A stretch of DNA of 64,000 nucleotides from Enoplosus armatus (taxonomy: Eukaryota > Chordata > Actinopteri > Centrarchiformes > Enoplosidae): the NCBI RefSeq assembly GCF_043641665.1, contig NC_092183.1, positions 25,321,492 through 25,385,491 on the forward strand, read 5' to 3'. A model generated the notes under the pieces. It ran no database searches. It had not been told where the DNA came from and saw only the letters and a program-made list of their open reading frames with translations. This document shows, one piece after another, positions 39,599 to 54,055 of the stretch (positions within the stretch are counted from its first letter, which is position 1; each line of letters opens with the position of its first letter). Position numbers and translations under genes: made by a program.

Positions 39599-41303
39599 TT
39601 CACATATGCACATACCGTATGTGGATTATAAGGCCTTTGCTTTTGTATGTTCATGCACGATTTCACGTGATTGTGTGCTTTCGTGTGTCCGAGTCCAACC
39701 ACATACGTGTGTTGGTGTATACCATATGGGCATAGAATATGGGCTGCACCTGTACATTCACCAAATGCAGTGATGCCTGCCACGTCAGAGCAGAGAGAAA
39801 AGTGTCAAGTTGTTGATGCGGGGAGGCGGGGAAGGGGAGGCGCGATCAGCCTACTAGTGACAGATAGCAGCATGCAGACCACGTCCCCCGAGGGCAGGAA
39901 CCAGGAAGCAGGGCCATTAACACAAGCAGAGGGAGAAGGAGGTGGAAGTGCAGAATAGTGTAAACTATGGCCATATGAGGAGGGTTTGCAGGACAGGCTG
40001 GATGAGTGGATCAGCTTGCCTCAACTGGACTGTAAAAAATGTCATCATAATAGACACCATGTTAGTGTAAACTGGGATGTCACATAGATTGTAAAAATAT
40101 AGCACTTAGGGTCAAACTAACTATACATAGATTATATATTAGCACGGCAGGGGTAGAGATCATTGTCCTTTTCATTTGTTCCACTTTTACCCGCAAAGGA
40201 ATGGCGCAGAGATTTATAGCATTGGGTGTAAATCTACCTCCCGCCTTTTGATCATCACAAATTAGAGGCGTTTGTTAACTTCTGTTTTATTCACCTCCGC
40301 ATCAGAACGCCCACTGCGAACGCTAGATTCCCTCTCCACAACATATGAATGTGTTGCTTGGTTTAGCACAGTAGCTTTGACTGCTGAGTGGAAAAGCATG
40401 GCTGACGAGGAGGAGAGAAACCAGGCCTGCCGGCTGTGTGATGTAGATGACCTGTGACCAGCGTCTGCCTCGTGAAACCAGCGTTCACAGTGACAATGAC
40501 TTCCAGACTTGCATGGTTTAGAAAACAACTAGACCGCGTCCGAGTCCATCTATTCTCAACCAGGCCGCTGGACCACTGCTGTTGTCAGCTGTCAGGGTGT
40601 TGACTTATTTTCCCAGCATGCCTGTACAGAGCATGGCTGCACATAAACACACTCTGCTGTGGGGAACTGCTAGTGTAGGCACATGCACAGACATAGCTGT
40701 TGTCTTTTACACACATCCACAAACTCAAACACCCCTTCCATGTCAGCTGGCAAACAAAGGCCTCTGTGGATCTTGCTAATGTGGGCACACAGGGCTGAGG
40801 ATTAAGACCGTGGAATTACATCCAGATAATCCAATCAGGGTCTCTTCTGATTGTCACACAGATCAACCAGATCCTGTTTGGAAGAAACAGTAATGTAGAA
40901 GAAGGCCACCAGATTAGAATTAGGGGTTAGAAAGGGTGAGGCAGCAAAGAAATCTGCAGTTTGATGAAGTGATTTGGTGACAATGAGGGAGAAGTTATCA
41001 CGCTACGATTGCAGAGCTGCCACCAGCCAGCTCTCTTTTCCCATTCTAATGTTGTTGTTTGTGCTGTAATGGATTCTAGGACAGTGTTTGTTTTTGGCCT
41101 AGACTGGTTTTTCTGTGTGTGTATAATGTGTGTGTGTGTGTGTAATACAGTGCAGCCCACAGGCTGTTTTCCTCTGGTTTAGAATGCGGCGTATGTGTCC
41201 CATTACCGGTCTCGCACACAGTCCTGTGGGACCAATGAAAAGCCTGCTTTCCTCTGATCACCAGGCCTGTCGAGCTGTTGGCTGGGAGACACCCAGACAG
41301 ATG

Positions 41304-41307
<4 letters not shown>

Positions 41308-41341
<34 letters not shown>
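41308..41341. repeat. (CA)n microsatellite
   Basis: About 17 CA units. A shorter GT run at about 41115-41142, in inverted relation on the same strand, could pair with it. Confidence 0.95.
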
Positions 41342-41342
<1 letters not shown>

Positions 41343-42632
41343 TATGGCATACATAAATATATAACGCTGCAACGATGTTTGGCTTGTACATTTCTCTAGG
41401 TAATGAGTGTTCTTCCTTGCTTTTCGACATTTTGCTCCTCTCTGAACTTTATTTTGGTGAGCAGTTACGGGTACAAACAGTTGAGGTTGAGTCCAAATTG
41501 CACACAGGCCCACAGTCTGTCATGTTAATGAAACGGTTCAGGATTAATAGAGGAGAGGAAAGAGCAACATTGTAATCAGCAAAGGCAGATCGTGTAATTA
41601 TGCACACATGAACATGGTTTCGGGCACAACCCAGACACCCTTACCTTCTTTCTCTCATATTTACTTTTTGTCATCTCTACATGCAAGATAACAGTACTGA
41701 TAATAGCTCAAGCCAATAGTGTCTGTAATACCACAGCACACACTGCGCAGTTCTCTTTGGATGTTGTTACCCAAGAGCTAGCACAAGTTCTGCTGAACGT
41801 CTGTCTGTGTTGGTGGTTATGAGGTAGGAAGGTGCAGCAAAGGGCAAGCATTATCTAACAGTTATTGGTTTTTGTTTATTTCCTGTCTTAAACCTCCTGC
41901 AAATTATTGATTTCCTGGAGGATGGCGTGTTTAAGTAAAAGCGCTATGAAGACTTGTGCTCCACTCAGGGCTACTCTTATTGAATTGCAGGTCAGAGTTG
42001 ACTGTTGTCACTTGCTTGAAGGCGAATGAGAAGCTAAATGTAGCTGCTGAGCAAGTACGGGGCACCTCCACAGAGCACAGATAAACACTTCACTGGTAGG
42101 CCTTCTCATAACGTTTCACAATGCTGCGCCTATGGAAGTGGTGGGGAGTTATCACCTAGCTGTCACTGGCTAGAAATATCTGAAAAGAACACTTAGGAAT
42201 CTGCAGTGACTGTGTTAAATTTGTGTAAACGTCTTTTACTGCCCCCATGTGCTCTCTGAGGTCCTGTTGTCCTAGCAAGGTGCTACCTGGCGTAAGGGTA
42301 AACCCGTGTGGTGTGCGGTCCACCGGACAAACCTGGGGCATCTTGGGATAGCAGGAGAAAGATTGGTAGAAAACCCATTTCTGAAGTGGATTTGTGCCCT
42401 TGTAATCCTGATTAATTTTGACCCGTTGTGCTCATTTTAAACAGAGCATTACAGTAAGCGTGAACACAGCAAGCTCCGGGGCGAAACCAGGAGCTTAGCG
42501 GCTTTTGGAGGCTTAGCTGCAGATGGCATTTTAAGCCGGACTTAATAAATTGTTTCCATTAAACTTACCGGCCCACACATACTGGATTAGACCAGTGGAA
42601 CAAAGGAAGGAGAGAGCGTGCAGACGAAGAAG

Positions 42633-42652
42633 AGGGGGGGGGGGGGGGGGGG
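42633..42652. repeat. Poly(G) run
   Basis: About 20 consecutive G residues after a purine-rich lead (AAGAAGAGG). The length in the assembly may be unreliable. Confidence 0.9.
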
Positions 42653-43271
42653 AGCATACACACACAACTCCCATCATGCACATCTGACTCTGTTAACATC
42701 TCTCTGAGGCCACATGAAAGGTGAAGACAGGGTTACTGTGGTGTTCAGGGAGATGGAAGCTTTTTGGACGTGAATGCAAAATCCACTCACTTTAGATCTC
42801 TTGCTCGTCAGGGATGTCGGACCAATTTGCTTAATTGACACAGAAGTAAACAAACAAAAAAGATGCATAAACCATTTAGCTTGGCAGTGGATTTAGGGCT
42901 TATCCTCTAACTGTTTATATATAAACACATTACCAATGCTGTAGCTTAAGGATTTAGGATCTGCCCATACCCTTGTTTTTTTTATATAGAGCCCTTTTAC
43001 TCATATATCAATCTGCTATTGTGGGAAATCAATTCCTTATGGTAGAACCCCACCTCTTCCCTCTTCTACCCTTAGCCCGCCTCCGCCGTACCTCCTTCCC
43101 CCATCGGCTCATGGCTTGCTCCCTAAGCTCTCATTATGTGCTACACAATCCAGGGTCCCCGTGTCGAATCGCTAATCAACCACCCTGTCTGCAGGCCCGC
43201 TCTCTCAATAGGTGCTGAGTGGCCTTTGTTCCGCCACTGCTGTTTGCTGCATGTCAATAAAAGAGCTATGG

Positions 43272-43306
43272 CCTCCTCCTCCTCCTCCTCCTCCTCCTCC
43301 TCCTCT
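43272..43306. repeat. (CTC)n microsatellite
   Basis: About 11-12 CTC trinucleotides. Reading it as poly-Ser or poly-Pro is an artefact of the repeat; no coding exon is supported here. Confidence 0.95.
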
Positions 43307-43690
43307 TCCGTTACATGGGCCAGCCATAGCTACAGGCCCGCTCCTGCAGTGCAGGCTTCATGAAAATGAAACACAGTCTCACCTTCTGGATTCTGAATGC
43401 TTAGAGAAGGGAGGAAGGATGGTGATTGGAGAGGGAGCGGCAAGGTCAGGGGCGGGGGGGATTGAGGGCAGCTCAGGCATAGCAAAGTAGATGAGAGAGC
43501 ATGTTTGTATTCGGCTGGGCAGCTCTCCTCTGGCCAGGTCAGTGTAATGTATCACTAACCTCGGCGGCCGGCCCGACTGTTTGCAGCCTCTCACCCATTA
43601 AATAATGAATGGAGGTTGACCCTCTGACCAACAAATCAGCTTTCCGCCGCCGTTGAATCAGGATAAAGTGGAGGTAGATGGAGAGTGTGA

Positions 43691-43712
43691 CTGGCTGGCT
43701 GGCTGGCTGGCT
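43691..43712. repeat. (CTGG)n tetranucleotide repeat
   Basis: Five copies of GGCT/CTGG followed by TAGATGACTGG. Confidence 0.9.
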
Positions 43713-46700
43713 AGATGACTGGAGGGCTGACATGTTGTTGGAAAAACACAAGGGCTGCAGAGGCTTCACGCAGCCAGATTAGCAAGCGCAGGAATTGGAA
43801 GCAGCCATCACTGCTGTGGAATCTAAGCCTGGTGAAGCTCACCTCCAGTGCCCACTGTGATTTGTTTGACAGAGTCCAGGCAGCTTGCAGGACATGCTTT
43901 CCTTATCAAGAGGACCAATGTTCCTGTATTGACATAGCACTTATGGTCGAGCCCTGGTGTTTTGGGGTTTGGGCGCTCGTATGTGACAGTCGCACTATGT
44001 GCAAAAGGGAGCTGGAGGTTGGTAGTTTTGGATGCATAAAAGAAACCCACCCCTCTTGCTTCTAACACCACCTCACTTGTTACAGAGCTTGAACAGCAGC
44101 TTGTGTGTTCCCCTGATTTAATTTAAATATTAAAAAGGTACACACTCCTCGCAGAACACAGAAGGCAGACTGGTTAGCTAACACTCTCGGTTCAGGGAGA
44201 GAAAATACTTTGGTGAGAGAAATTGGAGAAAACCAAGGAATAGGGCTTGTTTCTTTATTAATCTTTGGGTTATTACTGTTCACAGACATAGGACAGCTTA
44301 TGAGCTGGATGATTTGTTTTAGGAGAAAGGGGCTGATATTAATGCTCCCTTTATTGATAGTGCTAATGCTGTTTGTGCAGCCATCCCTGTCGGAGAGATG
44401 AAAATAAATAGGGGGAGCTCGGCGGAGATAAGACACGTGTTTAATTATTAATTGAGCCATTACTGACAGAGATTGCCTTTTTTGATTTAAAGCAGGAAGG
44501 TCTGCTTCAGGGACAGAAAAAGCAATTACAGAATTCCCAGCTTGCACCGCTGCTGCCCATCGTTTCACCATGCGCTGCGAGAGAGGATTGAAAGGAGACA
44601 AAACACTCCCGCACACGCATACACTCACACACATGCTGCTACATAGCGGCGTTCCATAAATTATTTTAATTCTTCTTCAATATTTATAGCGTTTTAAATT
44701 ACGATTACATCATCATGTATTATTTATGTTAGAGCGGCAGCCAGTCAAAGGGACCAAGCCACATTACCCACAATCCCTCTACGGCCTGGCACCTAGAAAA
44801 GCTAACTAAAGGGAATTGTTTGGTTTTGTGTGATTCAGGAAGTGATGTCAAAATGTACCGGCCCTTACAAGCCGCCTGTTTTCAAAGACGCTCCTGATTT
44901 TCTATGCACAGCAATTAGCTGGCTTGTAAAATCATTGCTGATATGTCATGCTATCCCCGTGTGCACTCTGTGGCCCCTTTAGAGCACTATTATGTCCATT
45001 AGAAAAGTGTCTGCTCTGTGCAAGGAGCCCGGTGGGCATGAAATATTAACTGAGCCCCTGGTGAGAGTATTGGGTCACTGCTGGTTGTGCTTCAATGTTG
45101 AAACAGAAACTCTGCCCGATAGTCAATACATTTTCTGTTAGCCATTACATGTCAGCACGTTTGACACCTGTCAGTCAGTCCTATCAGTCCCTGTCATCTG
45201 TGTCAGCGAGCCCGCGGGTGGTGATCAGCTATTGTGACAGAAAATGGGAGTCACATTGAAGGCTGCATGATTAGGATCCATTGTGTGGCTCTGTGTTCAT
45301 TGACTGAATATAGATTCAGCTTTAGCTGTGGAGAGGGAGCAATTACAAAATCACTAAAGGCCACGAGGGAGGATAAGTTGTCAGGGGCATTACCAGCATT
45401 TTGGCTGCTGCACTTTCACGATACATCTTCAGTTTATAATGTCAGGGGTGTCATCTCTGAGCTGTACTTCCCATCCCACTGTTAAGAGCAGGTTGGCATA
45501 TGCAGAGGGCTTCATGGTGTATAAGATAAAGTCAAAGTGAATATATTGAATCACTTCAACACTGGGCAGCCTTAAAGTCACCTCCTATACACAACAGAGG
45601 CCAGTGCTCCCCTGAGGCTTTTCAATGATGTCTCTTCGGTTCAGGTTAAATGATAAAATGCCAGTTTACTGCCATCCTGGCCTTTCCACGCACACGATTC
45701 CCATCCCCCTGCTACACCTCAGCTGCCGCACAATCAGCAGCGTTGCACACCATGCTAGAAAGAAATGTGAACGGTAGGCCTCCGTGTGAACATGTGAATT
45801 CTTACTGTGGCTCTGACCCATAGGTGACACCTCAGCTGACATTTTTATTTGTGCAGTCATCAAATGCAAGCACACAGCAGGGAGACGGACTGTCAGTGCT
45901 GAAACCAGGTAACAGGATTACTGTCATCGAGAGAAAAGGTTAAGATATCATTTGATGTGATGAGTTTTTTGGCTAAGCTCAGTGGGAAAAGCTTCGCAGA
46001 GGTAATTCAATAAATGACTATTACAAGCAAAGAAATCCCATTGACTACAAACCTGCATGCTGAACCCAGCCCCTCTCAGCAGCAGTCTTACTGTGGTTCA
46101 CTTCACTAACTGCTTCATTATAATACAAGGTAGCCATGTGCAGGAAGCTGATGCTTCACCAGTGAGTGAGGAAATCAGAGGCTCCCTGACAAGGGAGAAG
46201 CCTTTTGGTAGATAAACTGCAGCCCCTGCAGTAAGCTGACCAACTTGTAAAACACAGGGTGACGGCCGTCAGGGAACAGGGAAGGGCCATTGGCTTAAAT
46301 GGATGCTGGCTCCTTGTTTTTCTTTTTTCTTTTTTTTTTAGAGGGGATAAAGGGAAGAATTCAGAAAGGATAACTCTAGAGAGCAGTCGCTCTCATCACA
46401 TCTTCTGTCTAATCTTAATCCTCCTCCTCCTTCTCCAATGGAGACGCAGCCAGCTGCAGCGTGGAAGGCATTTTCATTGTTTACTTGGGAGAATACATGA
46501 CCAGCGTCTTATCACTACTGTCAGGCCTGAAATGTAAAGCGTGTCGCCTGTGATCACTTGCAGGTTTTGTTTTTTTTGTTTTTTTTTAATCCTTTATTCC
46601 AAGCTCCAGTCATTCTGCCAGAGAGAGTGGGCTTCCCCCCCCCCGCCCTGCATTTGTTTGAAGATCCCAGTTCCCGCTATGTGCGTTTTAAGCTCATCTG

Positions 46701-48744
46701 TGTTCAGCGGTTCAGAGCCAATGTTGTTTGCAGATGAGGCTGTAACGCTCATTGACAAAGCCAGATGGTAGGCGATTGTGGCCAAACACGATGCTTGGAT
46801 AATGTACAATCGCTGGCAAGGGGACAGTCGTCAGCCTAGATGGATATTACAAACATGCTTGTAATGGATTGGACATTTTGGGAAGCAGTTCACACAGGCT
46901 TATATAAATGGGAAAACCATTGCCAGGAACAGGACGGATGTGAAATGCTTCAGATTCCATGACGGACAAGGACATTCAGCATTAGAAGAATGTGCCAGAG
47001 AGGATCCTGGGGAGAAAGGACAGGAACCCAGGAAACAAGATCCCAGATCAAACCGAGATGTCAGCCTGCCATATGAAGTATTTGCAAAGTATTTCCAGAT
47101 GGGTGGTCCTCCTCTACTGTTTGTTCAGTATTTCTGAGCTCCATACCTTTCCAGTGGTAGCACATTAGGATCCGTGTTTCTGTCAGTGACTTATCAGAGC
47201 CACTCTGTCTAGAAGCAATACCACAGGTTTGGACTAGTACAGTATGTTTGACAGAGGGCTGGGTTTGGAGATGTTTGCGATAGAGCCCAGCTATTAGCGT
47301 TGAACTCAAAGCAAAGCAGTAACCCGACACGCACTGCTGAGAAAGGGCTTGTGTTCGGTGTATTTCACTGGGCATGGGTGCCATTAATCGTCCCAGTGTT
47401 TGTTAACAGACAGGCGGTAATTCGCTGAGACACAGGGGCCTGCATTTTGGCCATTTCAGGGAAGGTTTAAAAAAAAAAAAAAAAGAACATGCACAGTGTG
47501 GTCTCCTCCGATATTCAAGCGGTCATCTGTTTGGCTGTTGTTTTTGGCTACCGGTGAATTCCCTGTGCTGGGCCCTGGTGGTGGGGCTCCTAATGGCCTC
47601 TGACTGACTGTAATACCCCTTTCAGCAGAGCATGAGCTCCAAACTCCCTGGCTGTTGGGTTAGTGCTGCTGTGTTGCGGGGTGAGCAGCAGGACTGGGAT
47701 TTCACCACCGTTTGCTTTGGGAAGGAGCGAGAGAAATTGCTCCAATGCCACACGACCCGTGGAGAAGTGTGAGCAGAGCACTATCAGAAGTATCGACTGG
47801 GGTTGGACTGATAAATCGGCCTTTCTGATGTTTGACTTTTGTTTAGGATTATGTTTTTATATCAGTGCATTATTATTGCTACTAGAAATGGGGTCCGTTT
47901 AAGTGTTCCGAAATATGTCGTAGTGAATACTTTATTGACACAACAACCAAGTCATCTTCAGGCTCAGTCCAAAACTATCAACACTGATAGCAGCCTTCGA
48001 AAGACCACATCTGCTGAAGCCTAACAGTAACAAATGACATCAAAATTGAGGCTCCCTGTGTTTTTGGAAAAGATCTATATTTGGCTATCGCTGTCACTAA
48101 TGATACAGATATTGACTCATCAATTGTTAAGTGTGGAGCAAGTGCTGAAGTGGCCCGAGCTCTTTATCAGCCGCGACACACTGTATTAGTGTGCTGGGTT
48201 GGCGTAGCACTGACCTAATCCTGGTAGCAGGTGCTACTGGAGCCGAGGTGGAGTGGACATGTTTTTCAGGGAGGATGAGCCATCTGGGTCTTGATACTTT
48301 ATGGTGCTTAAAACACACTCTCAAGTGTGACACTCCCAGCACTTACCTTTTAGCTGCACACAATAATCTAAGCGCTGGCTGCTAAAGGAAGAGAGGAGGC
48401 TTTGAGGAGAATTTACAGGGTTTGATGTGGTGTGGAGCCTCCGCTTCGACACGGATTCATGAAACAGTCAGACACAGTTGGCGGTCTGATTTTGATTCCT
48501 CTTAACTCTTTCAGTGTTGTTTTGTCATCTGCAGTCTGAAATATGTCGAGCAGAAAGAAAAGTGTGTTTGTTTTGTTTTGTTTTCTGTTTTTTTTTTGCC
48601 TCCGTGCCAACCTGCCTTGCTTGACACTTTTCTGGGCCCTTGTGTTGTTTTGGGTTTTTTTTTTTTTTCCTGGTGTAGTCTGTTTCATCTCACCAGCGAT
48701 TTGGCTCGTTTCGGAGTCCAATTTCGCTCCTGTTTCACCGTGCA

Positions 48745-48760
48745 CCCCCCCCCCCCCCCC
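48745..48760. repeat. Poly(C) run
   Basis: About 16 C residues. A T-run of about 15 lies some 80 bases upstream (48654-48668). Confidence 0.9.
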
Positions 48761-48962
48761 TCTCCTCACAGACATACACACATTCACACATTTCCCCAAA
48801 CTGACACGCCGCCTTCACACTCCAAACAAATCAATTCTTCTTGCCGCACTTGGAACGTCACAGTGAAATATGGCAGCTCATAGCAGCCCTGAAAACTCGC
48901 AGGCTGTTGTCAATGTACCTTGTCCACTGCAGCTCAAAGAGGCCAGACCCAGATTCTCCTAC

Positions 48963-48965
<3 letters not shown>

Positions 48966-49023
<58 letters not shown>
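48966..49023. repeat. Long (GT)n microsatellite
   Basis: About 28 GT units with a single GC interruption. This is the longest dinucleotide repeat in the window. Confidence 0.95.
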
Positions 49024-52000
49024 GCTAGGGCTTAGAGGAGATGGAGGTAGACGGCGGTGGGTTTAGTTTAGCAGCCAGGTCAGAATCCGGGCCTTGTCCC
49101 CATTAGTTTACCTGACCCAGCTCCCTGCCCTCTGCCCTCTCTCAGCTCTCCTCTGCCTTATTAACTGACCTCTCTCCCCCTCTTCCCCCCCCACTGTGTC
49201 ATCACTGTATCCCTCTTTCTCTGTCATGCTCTCTCTCTCTCTCTCTCTAATCAAGAATGATGAATGGGGTGCAAGGAAGGACAAGCAAATGTTTGCGAAC
49301 CATATACACTCTCCAGTTGTCACTCCTTTCCTGCGTTGGGGGAGAACATGGTGGTCGGGAGAGGGAGGGGAGTGATTTTGAGGAGGCTTTCGTGTGTGTT
49401 TGTCTAACTAAGCTCTGTATGAAAGCTATTTCAAACATCTCCACCTCAGTCCTCTAAGTGTGTCGTCAGCCTTGATGCCCCCCCAAAAGAAAACTCCGAG
49501 TAGTGCAAGAGTTTTATTAAAGTCTGACTGCTGCAGAAAAGATGCTTGTAGCTCATAAGAACGCTGCTTTTTTGGCGTGTAGCCATCAGCAGGGGAAAAT
49601 GCCAGCTCTAGTCTAGTCTTCAGCAGCTGCTGGGTCTCCATCTGTAAGCCTAATTACCCAGCACCACCCCAGGAGCAGCTCAGCAGCAGGATCTTCCTAT
49701 AGAAGAGGCATTGATTACATCAGTGTGTCTATACCGGACAGTGTGTTTCCCTGGGGGCCTGTAGATATGTGAAACTTAAGCGCGAGCACTTTAATGCCCA
49801 CTGGGGTGCTATCTTTAGACCGATAGTCCACTAAGATCCTACCCTAGTGCATCCACCCTCCCTGTGAGGGACATTTCACATGTACTCTAGATCATTCAGA
49901 GACACTGCAATTTGTAGCAGAGTATATGAAATGATAAATAATAAACTAAAAATAGATTTTTACTGGCCAAACAAATGTCTTTGATAAGCGTGCATGTACA
50001 GTGAATATCGCTAAAATGATTCGTTGATAAATAAACTGATTGAACGGATAAAAACATAATAAGCCATTCATAATTGAAGTCATTTATCAAGCAGCAATGC
50101 AAACATTCACTGGTTGTAGCCTCTCAAATGTGAGGATTTGCTGTTTTATATAATTGTAAATCATATATCTTTAATGAGTTTCGAGAAAAGACCTCTTGGG
50201 CTCTGTTAAATTATTTTTCACTTTTTTATAAATATATGATGTAAAAATATAGAATCAACAAACGAATCAATAATAATAATGATAATTGTTACTGATAGTG
50301 AATATTTTCTATTTTCTTTATTGACTGAGTGGTCTACATGAAACTGAATAGGTATATTTGGGAGTGCATGTGAAATGTATTGTTGGCTGAAGTTTGGTAA
50401 AGGTAGTTAAACTTGGTCTTTGCTGCGGTTGGCAATCATAGATTGTTTTTAGTTTATTTATTTCATAAAATGTTGTTTTCTCATTTATTTGCTCGGCCCT
50501 ATGCACTGACATTCCTGTGGCATGCCGTAATGTACAATGGGACCTTTTGAGTGACCCCGAGCTTTGATCAGCATAGTGAAGATCAGCAGCCCTGGCCTGT
50601 AATAACAGGATGCTTCAACATGAAGAAGAAACGCGGTGGTTGATTGACGAACCAGCTTCCCGGCGGTTGTTGATCAAGAGATATTTGTTTTTAGCCGTTG
50701 CCACGTATAGAATGGAGAAGCTGGCTGCCTCAGCGTTCTTGGCTGTCAGGGGGGTATTATTTGACATTATGAAAATGGCTGCTGTATTTGCGTGAAGCAG
50801 GTGAGAAGCTCAGGCGACGTCTAAACACACAGCTTGTGATATACATACCGACAAACCCCTGTGCAAAACACTTAGGGAAATATGATATGTCTGCAAAGAT
50901 GTTTGTGTCCCCCCCCCCCTCCTTTCATGGCACTAAATAACAACGGCTGCATTTGTCAAAACAGTGAATGAGGTATGGCAAACGGTTAGGAGCTGTCAGC
51001 TTCCAATTGTTGCTTTTGCTTTTTGAGTGGGGAATGAAAATGGAGACGGAGGAGGAGGAAAAGAAAAAACATGCAGGCTCTTTCAGCCCACTGTCATGCC
51101 ACTTAGGATTTGTTGAAGGATTTCACCCAGCCATTTCCCTTCCATTGAGAAGTAATCAGTACGGCACTGAAAGATAATATTATATCCACTTAGAGGCATG
51201 TGGGCTTCATGCATGTTCATACATGAAATGAGGCTGGAAAGCAGTTGCCTCTGTTTACATTGCTGAGCACTCACTCCCTCCATTTCTGCATGGACTTGAC
51301 GCTTCCTGGCAAAAGCTCCCTGTCTTTGTGTCTCTTACATCTCATTCTTTCTCTCCTCTCTCTTCCTTGCCTACCTCCGTCCCTTCCATTATCCGTGGAT
51401 TGTGAGCCAGTTGGTGGGCTAATAGAGGATGCTTTCCTGTGGGGCACCAAAGTGATGCTGTTCAGACGTTACGCGAGCTTAAGTAAAGCTGACACGCTGC
51501 TCAAGAACTACAGCCCACACTGAGCTCCACAGCAGCCCGTGGAGAGACTCTGGAAAGGTCTTAAAGGTATGGGAGACGCAGGGAGGCTGCCACTGTCCTC
51601 CCACCGCTGTGCTGTGATGTGGGAAGCAGGAGTTAAGTCCTTTATTAGAAGTGGCAGGCGTTGTCTCCAGTCACCTCGATAATTGCAGCACCACGTCCAC
51701 TGCCGTAATCAATGGAGACAGCTGCTGCTGCGGCGTTCAAGTCCATCAGGCAGGCGTGTCATGCTAATTAATGAAATGATAAGGCTAGTGCTTGCAGCAT
51801 TGCACAAATAACTCCTGAAGGCTCCCCTTCTTTTCAACACAAAATTCATCCTTAAAGTTCAGATTGCCCCTCCCTATCCCTGCCTTTTGGCTGTCTGTCT
51901 GCAGCTGCCTCAGGGTAAGAATGGTCACCAGGGTCTGTGATGGGTCAGGGACAGTGAAAGGGGTCAAATTCCAGGCTGGCAGGGTGGGCCGTGTCACAGC

Positions 52001-52340
52001 AGCCATTAGACTTGAGCTTTCCTGTTGAAAGTTCCAAGATGTCCACCCTTTTATTTCGGAGCGCCCAGTGGCACTGACCTTAGATGACCCGGCTGTGTTC
52101 ATAAGAAGCTGAGACCGGTGGCAGCCCCAGAGCACATGAGCTCTGCTAGAAACAGCTCTGCAGGGGGGATGGGCCCTGATGGAGACTCAGGGAACAACAG
52201 GGAAGTGTGAGTGTGGAGGCGACTTGCTTCTCTGCAGCACATCATAGCCAGGGGTTAATCCTGGTTTAACATTGCTTTTGGAGCGCCACTGTATATGACA
52301 TGACAAGGATTTGGACAGTCGTAATTTAGACCTCTGTCTC

Positions 52341-52367
52341 CCCTCCCCCCCCCCCCCCCCCCCCCCC
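52341..52367. repeat. Poly(C) run
   Basis: More than 20 C residues with one T near the start, followed by TTTCC. It is an assembly-sensitive homopolymer. Confidence 0.9.
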
Positions 52368-54055
52368 TTTCCTTTCCGAATTTGAAGAAGTGCTCCACGT
52401 CATTTGCCTCCCATCCACAACATTGGCATATGTGCCATGAGAGGTGAATGGCATATGCGTCCTGCACCATATGGCTGTTGTTTGAATTAGGATCTGATAT
52501 GCGCAGAAAAAACGGATTCATCCCGCAGCTTGAGCTGCCAGCTCTCTGAAATGAACATTAGGTTCTCAATTTATGCCTGGGCTTTGACTGTAAACGTGTT
52601 ACAGCTTAACACCCATCCCCATTCTGCTGCCATCCACTCCTTTTGTCAGCTGCAGCGAAGAGACAGAGAAATAATTGAAACGTGCCAGCTGTCCCCACTC
52701 TTTTGCTATCTTGGCCAGCTTTCTCTTCGTCCACTCCCCCATTAACATCTCTGAGTGATTTGCAAAAACGTCGCCTTGGCTCCCCTCGTTACCAGCTTGG
52801 AGATGCTCGAGGCAGATTAAATAGTGTGAGGGAAAGCAAGCCATTGCAAATTTCTCCTATGATTTTATTATTAGCACAATGATTCAACACCGCTCAGCCC
52901 TTCTGTTCCTCTCATACAAAATCATTTTGTTGAAATCACCCCACCTTTTTTTTATGACTGAATACCTCACGGCAATGAAGTGTTGATTGGCACGACTGCG
53001 GTTTCCTGCCTTCTGCCAGTATCTGTTATAGCCATCTTCCACAGTCACTCACTCGTGAGCTAAGCCTTGGCTCTGTGCAGATTGCTTGTCTAGAGAGGTA
53101 CAAAAACCAAATCATTGTGAGCTCAACCGTCAAGAGCAGTAGAATATTCTGTCAGCCAGAGCCAGCGGGAGATGGATCAAGGCAGCGCGCATTCTCACAT
53201 ACCTTCTGCATCCTCCAACGTCTTTCGGCAGATATGCCGCTTTATTTAAATATCTGTCTGTTCATGTCCTTATTTTATCAGTGCCCTGACTGTTTATGCT
53301 TTGGCAAAGCCATGAAGGGAGGGAACCGCAGTGTTTGCCTTGTAAATGAGAACACCCAGTGGCCTTAAGCTTCTCTTAGCCCCCGACCCCCCTTGTCACA
53401 GGGAGAATTTGCATTCCCTCGTATCAAATCTGAAAAGGTTTTTTGCATACAGGTTCTATTTCCCTGGCTGTTGTATATACTAGCTTCGCGTCCGCAGTGA
53501 GCAGGTAATTTATGTAACACACTTATTTGCATTCACAGCATTAGTGTGCTGAGGGTTTTAGTTGGAGGCCGAATGAGAATATTCTCCAGGGCTCTCGTCT
53601 CATTCATGAGGTTGTTGGGTCCATTTGCAGGTAGCCAGGTGTGTGTTTGAAATTAAGTGGTTAAAAAAAGCTTCAACGTGAAGGCGTTTTAAAGGCTACA
53701 GTTTTGCAACTCAAAATATTTGAGAGCATAAGTGTGCAGTGCTGTCCTTCAGGGCTTCTGCATTGTGCTCTTGACATGGCATGTGGCAACAGACCATGCT
53801 TTAGAGGGACATCCCGGTCACAGCGAGGAGCCACGTTATCCTTTATCGACGTCTCGATGCCATCCTAGTCCAGCTCAGGGCCAAGCCATTCACGACTGGT
53901 CCAAGTCATTCCAAGCTGGGCCATCTGGCTGCGTAAAGGCCACATAGGACCAGATCGGCGCCAGCTCTCCAGATGTTCCACAGGGACAAACAGGGTCACA
54001 AGTGAAGGATATCGGAGGCAGGAACAGCTGTGTAGCGACACTGTGTTCCCCCCAG

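Noticed and set aside
43136..43363. Poly-Ser / poly-Pro frames
   Set aside because: They are produced by the (CTC)n microsatellite; there is no exon support.
44080..44634. 184-codon minus-strand open frame, the longest unexplained one in the window
   Set aside because: It starts in a Val/Cys-type low-complexity run from GT-rich sequence, shows no recognisable domain or family motif, and lies in AT-rich, enhancer-like intron sequence. Chance is the simplest explanation.
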